5,973 bases of DNA from Solirubrobacterales bacterium (lineage in GTDB: Bacteria; Actinomycetota; Thermoleophilia; Solirubrobacterales; Solirubrobacteraceae). The DNA is taken from contig JACDAP010000393.1 in the NCBI GenBank assembly GCA_013695395.1, forward strand, positions 1-5,973, written 5' to 3'. How positions within the stretch are numbered: the stretch's first letter is position 1; each line of letters opens with the position of its first letter. Position numbers and translations under genes: made by a program. Shown piece by piece: positions 1 through 5,451 of this stretch. The notes under the pieces were generated by a model that was given only the letters and a program-made list of their open reading frames with translations, was not told the DNA's origin and searched no databases.

Positions 1-804
1 CAGCTGCATCGGCCGCTCGCGCTGGGGATGGTGCCCCATCCCGGCCCAGATCTCGGCGTGCGCCTGCGGGAACGCTCGGCGGAGCGCCTCGACGTGTGCC
101 GGCGGGACGAGCGCGTCGTGCTCGCCCCAGAGCGCGGCGACCGGGCCGTGGAAGTCGAGCTCGCGCTCGGCGAAGGCACGCTTGGAGCGACCGGCGGCGG
201 CGATCGCCTGCACGGCGAACGAGACCCCGGGGCCTGAGCGGAACGAGCGGCGGATCACCCGGCCCATCAGGTCGCGGCTCGGAAGGCGGTGGTGGGCGAC
301 GAAGGTCGTGTACGCGGCGGTCACCGTGAGCGGGTTCACGAGGGCGACGGGGAGCGCGAGCTCGGCGGCCTGCCGGACGCCGGGGAGCATCATCACCTCG
401 GCGAGCTTGATCGGTCCGAAGCCGGCGGGGGCCATCAGGGTGAGCGCCCCGACGTCGGGGGAGCGCTCGGAGACCGCGGCGGCGACCGCCCCGCCGAGGG
501 AGTGACCGACCAGGGTGAACGGGCCGAGGTCGAGCTGCTCGAGGCCCTCGACGACCGCTTCGGCGTAGGCGGAGATCCGGGCCCGGGTCGGGACGGAGGA
601 GCCGCCGAAGCCGGGGAGGTCTATTGCGACGGACGGGCGATGCGTGTCCCGTGCGAGCTGCGACCAGCCCTCGGAATCGTCCAGCAGACCGTGCAGCAGG
701 ACCAGCGGGCGCCCGTTGCCCGGCCAGGAGCGCACCCGGAGCGTCCGACCCGCGCTGAGGCGAAGGTCACGGATCTCGTGCGGGCGGTTCGCAGGTTCGG
801 GCAT
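1..804 (-). CDS. alpha/beta-fold hydrolase, 3' end cut by window edge
   Basis: Translating the minus strand from the ATG at 804-802 gives 268 uninterrupted residues to the window edge. Seen: an oxyanion-hole motif LLHG (residues 36-39), the nucleophile elbow GHSLGG (100-105, Ser102), a probable acid Asp230 in GEHDALVP, and a probable catalytic His258 in GMGHHP. The order and spacing are those of a complete alpha/beta-hydrolase catalytic triad, and DLPGFGGS (62-69) is the usual loop after strand 4. A cap region lies around residues 130-210. Family members of this type run about 270-300 residues, so only a short C-terminal end is missing. The start is well constrained: an in-frame TAG lies at 819-817 and no ATG, GTG or TTG lies between it and 804. 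There is no Shine-Dalgarno sequence. It is divergent from the DUF427 gene. The substrate cannot be told; an esterase, epoxide-hydrolase-like or C-C hydrolase role is possible. Confidence 0.93.
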   Translation of the reverse strand, partial: MPEPANRPHEIRDLRLSAGRTLRVRSWPGNGRPLVLLHGLLDDSEGWSQLARDTHRPSVAIDLPGFGGSSVPTRARISAYAEAVVEGLEQLDLGPFTLVGHSLGGAVAAAVSERSPDVGALTLMAPAGFGPIKLAEVMMLPGVRQAAELALPVALVNPLTVTAAYTTFVAHHRLPSRDLMGRVIRRSFRSGPGVSFAVQAIAAAGRSKRAFAERELDFHGPVAALWGEHDALVPPAHVEALRRAFPQAHAEIWAGMGHHPQRERPMQL

Positions 805-819
805 CGCGTTAGTTATCTA
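805..819 (-). promoter_or_regulatory. candidate -10 element of a leaderless or near-leaderless hydrolase transcript
   Basis: Read on the minus strand, TAGATAACTAACGCG directly precedes the hydrolase ATG. It is an AT-rich island in GC-rich DNA. GATAAC (817-812) matches four of six bases of TATAAT and would place the transcription start at or within a few bases of the ATG. No purine-rich ribosome binding site and no good -35 box are visible. Leaderless mRNAs are well known in Actinobacteria; assigning one here is inference. Confidence 0.3.
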
Positions 820-822
820 CAT

Positions 823-871
823 CGGCATGACCTAACCGTTTCCTAAGCCTGGCGCAGGGCCACTCATGCCG
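823..871. repeat. 8-bp perfect inverted repeat in divergent promoter region
   Basis: CGGCATGA at 823-830 is the exact reverse complement of TCATGCCG at 864-871. The arm centres are 41 bp apart, close to four helical turns. The left arm lies just upstream of the hydrolase -10-like element, and the right arm ends inside the two bases before the TTGACA box of the opposite gene. This placement suits a regulator binding both promoters. The repeat is certain; the operator function is inference. Confidence 0.5.
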
Positions 872-872
872 G

Positions 873-901
873 TTGACACTGTCCAGCTGCGAATCGTACT
901 G
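873..901 (+). promoter_or_regulatory. candidate sigma-70-type promoter for the DUF427 gene
   Basis: TTGACA at 873-878 is a perfect -35 consensus. A weak -10 (CGTACT at 895-900, three of six matches, 16-bp spacer) follows. Transcription would start near 907 and leave a leader of about 26 bases before the ATG at 933. The -35 is convincing and the -10 is poor. The TTG of this box is also a possible in-frame start codon for the downstream gene, but the promoter reading fits better. Confidence 0.4.
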
Positions 902-932
902 GGTGTCTCGGTCGTCCTGCTACCAAGCAGGG

Positions 933-1721
933 ATGACCCTCACACTCGGAACCGGACCCCTCGCCGCCCGCGGCTCGACGGCGGAGCTCAACTTCTCGCT
1001 CGAGGACGCGCCGAAGCACAGGATCGTCTTCCAGCCCGATCCACGGAGGCTGCGGGCGGTGGTGGGCGAAACGGTCGTTCTCGACACCGTCCGGGCGCAC
1101 CTGCTGCACGAGAGCCAGATGCTCCCGCGGATCTACGCGCCCCTCGAGGACTACCTGGCCAGCGCGCTCACCCCCACCGAGACGAGCACGCACTGCCCGT
1201 TCAAGGGCGATGCGAACTACTGGACCGTGGCCGCGGACGGCAAGGAGATCGTCGACGGTCTCTGGGGCTACGCCGAGCCCACGCAGGCCGCACCGTTCCT
1301 CAAGGGCTTCGCCTCCCTCTACGAGGACAAGGTCGACGCCTGGTTCGTCGAGGAGGACCGCGTCGTCGGCCACCTCAAGGACCCGTATCACCGGGTCGAC
1401 GCGCACCCGAGCACCCGCGAGGTCGTCGTGCGGATCGGCGGCGAGGAGGTCGCCCGCAGCCCCCGCCCGATCCTCGTCTTCGAGACCGGCCTGCCCGTGC
1501 GCGCCTACGTGCCGCCGGCCGACGTGCGCCCGGGCGCGGTGAGCGCAGGCAGCGACCTGCGGACCGTCTGCCCCTACAAGGGCGAGGCGACCTACTGGAC
1601 GGTCGGCGGCGTGCAGGACGCGGCGTGGAGCTACGAGTCGCCGCTGCCCGACGTGCTCAAGGCCCAGGGGCACCTGGCCTTCGACGACTCGCTCGACGGC
1701 GTCGAGGTCACGCTCACCTGA
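933..1721 (+). CDS. two-domain DUF427 protein
   Basis: A 262-residue protein with two tandem DUF427 domains. Domain 1 spans about residues 41-140 and carries CPFKGDANYWTV (87-99, Cys88). Domain 2 spans about 152-260 and carries RPILVFETGLPVRAYVP (178-194) followed by CPYKGEATYWTV (213-224, Cys213). The linker DPYHRVDAHPSTREV is the usual bridge in two-domain members, whose length is about 250 residues, so the protein looks complete. DUF427 is a small beta-rich fold of unknown function, common in actinobacteria and some fungi; no reaction can be assigned. There is no signal peptide or membrane segment, so it is probably cytoplasmic. I chose ATG 933 over the in-frame TTG at 873 because the extra 20 residues do not resemble the family and the TTG is part of a TTGACA box. 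AGCAGGG before the ATG is a weak ribosome binding site. The MFS gene follows after 21 bp. Confidence 0.93.
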   Translation: MTLTLGTGPLAARGSTAELNFSLEDAPKHRIVFQPDPRRLRAVVGETVVLDTVRAHLLHESQMLPRIYAPLEDYLASALTPTETSTHCPFKGDANYWTVAADGKEIVDGLWGYAEPTQAAPFLKGFASLYEDKVDAWFVEEDRVVGHLKDPYHRVDAHPSTREVVVRIGGEEVARSPRPILVFETGLPVRAYVPPADVRPGAVSAGSDLRTVCPYKGEATYWTVGGVQDAAWSYESPLPDVLKAQGHLAFDDSLDGVEVTLT

Positions 1722-1730
1722 CGGACCGGG

Positions 1731-1742
1731 CAGACTGGACGC
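1731..1742 (+). promoter_or_regulatory. candidate leaderless -10 element before the MFS gene
   Basis: CAGACT lies exactly 6 bp before the ATG at 1743 and no Shine-Dalgarno sequence is evident. The 14 bases from 1732 into the start codon (AGACTGGACGCATG) match 11 of 14 bases at the metallophosphoesterase start (AGGCTGGCCGCTTG, minus strand). The match to TATAAT is only three of six and there is no -35 box. The element could serve an internal promoter or simply be chance. Confidence 0.22.
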
Positions 1743-3389
1743 ATGACGCCGCGCCGCATCGCGCTCGCCCTCGCCGCCGGACTCGCGCTGGCCGACTCCT
1801 CGATCGTCACGCTCGCGCTCCCAGAGCTGCTCGCGGACTTCTCCACCACGGTCGAGGGCGTCGCCGCGGTCATCGGGGTCTACACCGTCGTCCTGGCCGC
1901 GACGCTGATCCCGGCCGAGCGGCTGATGCGCACCTTCGGGCCGCGGAGCGTCGGTGCCGGTGGCTTCGCGCTCTTCGCGGGCGCCTCGCTGGCCTGTGGC
2001 CTGGCGGGCTCGCTGCCGGCACTGCTGACCTTCCGCGGCGTCCAGGCCGTTGGTGGGGCCGCCGGCCTGGTCGCCGCCTTCGCGCTGCTCACCGGCAAGG
2101 GCCACGACGGGCTCTCGGCGCGCTCGCTCTGGCTCGGGGTCGCGGTGCTCTCCGCCGCCATCGGCCCCGCGCTCGGCGGTGCCCTCACCCAGCTCTTCTC
2201 GTGGCAGGCGATCTTCTTCGCTCAGGTTCCGCTCGCCGGCCTGGCCGTGATCGCCGCCGGCGGCGCCCCCGAGCCCAAGCCCGCGCCGGACACCAGGCCG
2301 GAGGGCCGCTCGTGGATCGCCGGGATCGCCCTGGCGCTCGTCTCGGCCGCGCTCACCGCGGTGCTCTTCCTGCTCGTCCTCCTGCTCGTCGCCGGCTGGG
2401 GTGTCGAGCCGTTGCGCGCAGCGGTGGCGGTCACCGTGCTGCCGCTGGCTGCCCTGGCTGGCTCGCGGATCGGCGGCCCGGCGCGGATCCGCGCGGCGAC
2501 CGGCTGCCTGCTCGTCGGCGGCGGCACGATCGCGCTCGCCTTCCTGCCTGACGCGAACCTCGGCTGGACGATCGCCCCCCAGGTGGTCGCCGGGCTCGGC
2601 ATGGGGCTCGCGCTGCCCGCGCTCGGCGGCGAGCTGTTGCCCGAGCGTGACGCCGCCGACGCCGCCTGGCTGCTCACCATGCGCCACGCCGGGATCGCCG
2701 TGGCGCTCGTGCTGCTCGCCCCGATCACCGCCGACCGGCTCGACGCGGCCACCGAGCGCGCTCGCGAGCGAGGGGTCGCGCTCGTGCTCGACGCCCAGCT
2801 GCCGCCCACCGACAAGCTCTCCCTGGCCCCCGACCTGCTGAGCGGGGTGGAGGCCGAGCAGCCCCGCGCCGGGCTCATGGACGCGCTCGACGCGCAGGCC
2901 GACCGGTACGACGCGGGGACCGAGGAGCGGGCGGTCCTCGAACGGCTCGGGGTCCGGGCCGACGACACGCTCGTGGCCGCCGTCGGCGAGTCCTTCCTGG
3001 CCGCCTTCCTGATCACCGGCGCGCTGGCGATCCTCGGAGGCCTGCTGCTGCTGCCGGGCGCCCGGCGCCCGGGCTGGGCCGCCGTGGCGATCGCCGTCGG
3101 CGGGGCGGCGATCGCGTTCACCGCGGTCGAGCGCGCACGGGTCGCACCGGAGAAGGTGGCGATCCAGGACCCGTGCGAGGAGCGCGCGCTCCCCGACAGC
3201 GAGGGCCTCACCGGGTTCCTTCAGGACCGCGCGCTCCAGCAGATCGACAAGTCGGCCTGCAAGATCGGGGCCACCCGCGAGGAGTACGTGCTCGCCCTCG
3301 CCGACCCGGCCGCGGCCGACGCCTTCCAGGAGCGCTACGGGGTCGACCCGCGCTCGACGCAGGGGATCCTCGACGCGCTGCTGGGGTGA
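1743..3389 (+). CDS. MFS transporter, DHA2-like, with extra C-terminal domain
   Basis: A 548-residue membrane protein. By eye there are about 13 hydrophobic segments: 11 between residues 6 and 330, then two at 410-437 and 443-461. DHA2 drug:H+ antiporters usually have 14. Family marks seen: ADSSIVTLALPEL in helix 1 (motif D-like, Asp18), RGVQAVGG in helix 4 (motif B, Arg98), and GPALGGALTQLFSWQAIFF (motif C plus helix 6 start, 141-159). Motif A (58-68, AERLMRTFGPR) is degenerate. A hydrophilic stretch of about 80 residues (331-409) sits where DHA2 proteins have a large outer loop. After the last helix comes a tail of about 85 residues with Cys478 and Cys506 and the string TREEYVLALADP (511-522). 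An odd helix count would put this tail outside. It is probably a proton-coupled exporter of small molecules at the cytoplasmic membrane; the substrate is unknown. Confidence 0.87.
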   Translation: MTPRRIALALAAGLALADSSIVTLALPELLADFSTTVEGVAAVIGVYTVVLAATLIPAERLMRTFGPRSVGAGGFALFAGASLACGLAGSLPALLTFRGVQAVGGAAGLVAAFALLTGKGHDGLSARSLWLGVAVLSAAIGPALGGALTQLFSWQAIFFAQVPLAGLAVIAAGGAPEPKPAPDTRPEGRSWIAGIALALVSAALTAVLFLLVLLLVAGWGVEPLRAAVAVTVLPLAALAGSRIGGPARIRAATGCLLVGGGTIALAFLPDANLGWTIAPQVVAGLGMGLALPALGGELLPERDAADAAWLLTMRHAGIAVALVLLAPITADRLDAATERARERGVALVLDAQLPPTDKLSLAPDLLSGVEAEQPRAGLMDALDAQADRYDAGTEERAVLERLGVRADDTLVAAVGESFLAAFLITGALAILGGLLLLPGARRPGWAAVAIAVGGAAIAFTAVERARVAPEKVAIQDPCEERALPDSEGLTGFLQDRALQQIDKSACKIGATREEYVLALADPAAADAFQERYGVDPRSTQGILDALLG

Positions 3390-3396
3390 GCTGAGC

Positions 3397-3411
3397 CCAT
3401 TGTCACAATGG
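3397..3411. repeat. 15-bp palindrome CCATTGTCACAATGG upstream of yqgE-like gene
   Basis: Two perfect 7-bp arms flank a single central C at 3404. It lies in the 28-bp gap between the MFS stop and the UPF0301 start, ending 6 bp before the ATG. It is AT-rich compared with its surroundings. CACAAT (3404-3409) within it also resembles a -10 box 8 bp before the ATG (four of six matches). An operator overlapping a leaderless promoter is one reading. The stem is too short and lacks a T-tract, so a terminator is unlikely. Confidence 0.5.
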
Positions 3412-3417
3412 CGCGGC

Positions 3418-3963
3418 ATGAGCTCGCTGCGCGGCAAGCTGCTGATCGCCTCCCCGGCGCTGCTGGACCCGAACTTCGCCCGGAGCGTCGTGCTCATCGC
3501 CGAGCACACCGTCGAGGGCGCGATGGGCCTCGTGCTCAACCGGCCCTCCGACCAGGAGGTCGCGGGCTCGGTCGACGAGCTCGCCGAGGTGGTGGCCGCG
3601 GGGGATCTTGTCTACGAGGGCGGCCCGGTCCAGCCCGCCGCGGTGATGGTGCTGGCCGAGTTCAACGATCCGCGCGCCTCGGCCGCGATCGTGCTCGGCG
3701 ACGTCGGCTTCCTTCCCGCCGAGGGCACACCCGAGCTGCTCAGCGACGGGCTGCGCCGCGCCCGCGTCTTCGCCGGGCACTCGGGCTGGGGCGCGGGCCA
3801 GCTGGACGCCGAGCTCGAGGAGGACTCGTGGCTCGTCGTGGAGGCGCACATCGACGACATCTTCGCCCCGGACCCCGATGAGCTGTGGAGCGAGGCGCTC
3901 GAGCGCAAGGGCGGAGCGTTCGCGCAGCTCGGCCGCATGCCGGACGACCCGTCCGTCAACTGA
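3418..3963 (+). CDS. YqgE/AlgH family protein (UPF0301, DUF179)
   Basis: A 181-residue protein, the usual length for the family (about 180-190). Conserved strings seen along the whole chain: GKLLIASPALLDPNFARSVV (6-25), GAMGLVLNRP (34-43), YEGGPVQP (66-73), and FAGHSGWGAGQLDAEL (118-133) followed by EEDSWLVVEA. There is no signal peptide or membrane segment, so it is cytoplasmic. The molecular role of the family is unsettled: AlgH was linked to alginate regulation in Pseudomonas, and no catalytic site is agreed. I chose ATG 3418 because the family begins almost at GKLL. An in-frame TTG at 3400 would add six unrelated residues and lies inside the palindrome. The MFS gene ends 28 bp upstream, so co-transcription is possible. 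It is the last plus-strand gene here. Confidence 0.95.
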   Translation: MSSLRGKLLIASPALLDPNFARSVVLIAEHTVEGAMGLVLNRPSDQEVAGSVDELAEVVAAGDLVYEGGPVQPAAVMVLAEFNDPRASAAIVLGDVGFLPAEGTPELLSDGLRRARVFAGHSGWGAGQLDAELEEDSWLVVEAHIDDIFAPDPDELWSEALERKGGAFAQLGRMPDDPSVN

Positions 3964-4090
3964 GCCGCGCGGCGCGGGGGCTTGGCGCGCTTGTCCTCGG
4001 CGTGTGGGTTGTCGGACGCCAGATGCGCGCTCTCAGACCCAAACCCCGGGAACGCGCCAGCTCTCCGGGCGGATGCGCGGGCACGGCGGG

Positions 4091-4396
4091 TCAGCCGTCG
4101 GCGAGCAGCGAGGCCGCGGCGGCGCGCCCGCTCCGCAGCGCCGCACCTGCGTCGTCCCCGCCGCACCAGTCACCGGCCGCCAGCAGCATTCCCGCGCGCA
4201 GGAACGGCTCGGGCAGCGGGGTGTCGTGCAGGAACGGCGCGCCGTGGTCGAAGCGGCCGTGGGGGCTCTGCCGCGTGGAGGTCCGCCCGCCCGCGCCGCG
4301 GGACTTCTCGTAGATCACGACCTCGTGCCCAGCGGCGTCGAGCTCGCGCGCAGCCGCGAGCCCGGCGAGGCCCGCCCCGACGACCGCGACCCGCAC
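4091..4396 (-). CDS. mini FAD/NAD(P)-binding protein, renalase-like with the middle missing
   Basis: A 101-residue protein starting at GTG 4396-4394, three bases after the phosphoesterase stop. Residues 1-42 are a classic dinucleotide-binding start: GAGLAG (7-12), Glu30 at the end of strand 2 for the ribose, then GAGGRTSTR. GRFDHGAPF (47-55) matches the DHGA(Q)(Y/F) box of renalase-like NAD/FAD-dependent oxidoreductases (COG3380 type). Residues 60-101 (PLPEPFL, LLAAGDWCGG, AALRSGRAAAASLL) match the extreme C-terminal FAD-binding segment of the same family. Full-length members are about 300-350 residues, so some 200 residues holding the substrate domain are absent, yet the frame is intact with no stops. 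It may be a remnant after an in-frame internal deletion, or a genuine small FAD-binding protein; a remnant seems somewhat more likely. Translation is probably coupled to the upstream gene. Confidence 0.75.
   Translation of the reverse strand: MRVAVVGAGLAGLAAARELDAAGHEVVIYEKSRGAGGRTSTRQSPHGRFDHGAPFLHDTPLPEPFLRAGMLLAAGDWCGGDDAGAALRSGRAAAASLLADG
4198..4238. repeat. 11-bp direct repeat, 30-bp period, inside the mini-flavoprotein gene
   Basis: GCAGGAACGGC occurs at 4198-4208 and again at 4228-4238, exactly 10 codons apart. On the coding strand both copies encode Pro-Phe-Leu, in APFLHD and EPFLRA. The two copies bracket the place where the N-terminal and C-terminal segments of the flavoprotein family are joined. 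The rest of the 30-bp unit does not repeat. Confidence 0.6.
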
Positions 4397-4399
4397 GCG

Positions 4400-5401
4400 C
4401 TACCGCAGCTCGCGCGGGTCGACGTCGTCGAGCAGCCCGACCGGCGTGATGACGTCGTCCTCGATCAAGAGCGCCCCGCCCGGCCAGTACGGGTGCGGCG
4501 GCGAGGCACCGGCGAGCAGCAGCGGCTCGTAGACCCAGCAGCCGCTGTTCCACAGGCGGCGCCCGTCCGCCTCCCACTCGCCGGGCTCATCGCGCGAGCG
4601 GGGCCCCGACCGGTGCAGGTGGCCGAAGAGGACGTTCGCCTCCGCGACCCCGAGCCGGGCGTTCACCGAGGCCATCGCGGGCAGGCCGACGCGGCGGAAC
4701 TGGTACCCGAGCACGCCGGCGCTCAGCGGAGCAAGCAGGCCGGAGCCAGGGAGCGCGTCGGCGATCGGCAGCGCCGCGACCCCCGCGAGCCGGATGATGC
4801 CCGCGAGCCGGTCGATCGGCTCGCCGATGATCGGCGGGAGCGCCGCAGCCATCACGGCACCGAGGGCGGCGATCGAGGTCCCCAGCGCGCGCTCGTAGTC
4901 CTCCGGGATCGCGGGCGCGGGGACCTGCGGCTGGCGGACGAGATGCCGGTCGAGGTAGTGGCCGTGGTGCGCCCAGATGTCCTCCCCGAGCCGCACGCCG
5001 GGGTAGCGCACCTGGACCCGAGCGGGCTTGAGCCAGCGGGCCATCGCCTGCAGGTCCGGGTTCGAGCGCAGCGGCACGCGATCGGCCAGGCCGACCGACT
5101 TGCCGGCGCTGCGGCGCTCCCGCAGCCAGGGGCGCACGAGCGCGTGGTCGTGGTTGCCGGGCAGCAGGATCACCTCGGTGTCCTCGCCCATGGCGGCACC
5201 GATCGCGCGGAGCACCGGCTCCGCGTCGGCCAGTGCGCCCCGTGGCCGTCCCTCGAGCATCTCGACGGTGTCGCCCAGCAGGACGAGCCGGTCCACGTCC
5301 GCGAGCTCCGCGCACAGGCGCTCGAGCGCGGCGGGCCGGCGCAGGACGTCGCGCTCCAGGCGCGAGCCGAGGTGCAGGTCGGAGATGACGAGCGTGCGCA
5401 A
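4400..5401 (-). CDS. calcineurin-like metallophosphoesterase
   Basis: A 333-residue protein with the full set of metal-ligand motifs: SDLHLGS (7-13, Asp8 and His10), GDTVE (43-47, Asp44), GNHDH (82-86, Asn83 and His84), HHGH (145-148), and GHLH (260-263). These build the two-metal centre of the calcineurin-like phosphoesterase superfamily. Between HHGH and GHLH is an insert of about 110 residues, rich in Ala, Leu and Ile (about 175-235), which may form a hydrophobic lid or membrane-contact helices. This recalls, without proving, lipid-phosphate substrates as in LpxH-type enzymes. The start must be TTG 5401-5399: an in-frame TAG lies at 5413-5411, there is no ATG or GTG between it and the Asp8 strand, and the chain begins right at the first beta strand. 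The flavoprotein gene ends 50 bp upstream. The stop TAG (4402-4400) is 3 bp from the GTG of the next gene. Substrate unknown. Confidence 0.92.
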   Translation of the reverse strand: MRTLVISDLHLGSRLERDVLRRPAALERLCAELADVDRLVLLGDTVEMLEGRPRGALADAEPVLRAIGAAMGEDTEVILLPGNHDHALVRPWLRERRSAGKSVGLADRVPLRSNPDLQAMARWLKPARVQVRYPGVRLGEDIWAHHGHYLDRHLVRQPQVPAPAIPEDYERALGTSIAALGAVMAAALPPIIGEPIDRLAGIIRLAGVAALPIADALPGSGLLAPLSAGVLGYQFRRVGLPAMASVNARLGVAEANVLFGHLHRSGPRSRDEPGEWEADGRRLWNSGCWVYEPLLLAGASPPHPYWPGGALLIEDDVITPVGLLDDVDPRELR

Positions 5402-5413
5402 GCGGCCAGCCTA
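5402..5413 (-). promoter_or_regulatory. candidate leaderless -10 element before the metallophosphoesterase
   Basis: On the minus strand, TAGGCT (5413-5408) fits the actinobacterial TANNNT -10 pattern and ends exactly 6 bp before the TTG start, the spacing expected when transcription begins at the start codon. No ribosome binding site is visible, and no -35 box stands out at 16-18 bp. The first three bases are also the in-frame TAG that fixes the start. Promoter function is inference. Confidence 0.33.
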
Positions 5414-5451
5414 GATGAGGGTCACGGTCGATCCCCCGGCTCCGCGACGCC

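Noticed and set aside
817..828. A tiny upstream frame before the hydrolase on the minus strand, ATG-CCG-ATG-TAG
   Set aside because: Three codons in the same frame as the hydrolase with no ribosome binding site; most likely chance, and upstream of the probable transcription start.
289..846. A 185-codon plus-strand frame over the hydrolase region
   Set aside because: The minus strand encodes a complete catalytic triad here. The plus translation is Gly/Asp/Arg-rich without motifs.
873..932. N-terminal extension of the DUF427 protein from TTG 873
   Set aside because: The TTG is part of a perfect TTGACA box, and the extra 20 residues, rich in Ser and Cys, do not look like the family.
866..2551. 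A 561-codon plus-strand frame overlapping the DUF427 and MFS genes
   Set aside because: Arg/Ala/Pro/Gly-rich low-complexity translation crossing two genuine genes in another frame; no family marks.
864..3539. An 891-codon open frame on the minus strand, the longest in the window, lying opposite the DUF427 and MFS genes
   Set aside because: Its translation is a monotone of Arg, Gly, Glu, Ala and Asp without recognisable motifs. The opposite strand carries two clear families in order. Long antisense frames are expected in such GC-rich DNA.
4045..4069. Possible hairpin CCCGG...CCGGG in the convergent gap between the UPF0301 gene and the mini-flavoprotein
   Set aside because: Only a 5-bp stem with a 15-base loop and no T-tract on either strand; not convincing as a terminator. 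Other GC-rich self-complementary runs in 3964-4090 are expected by composition.
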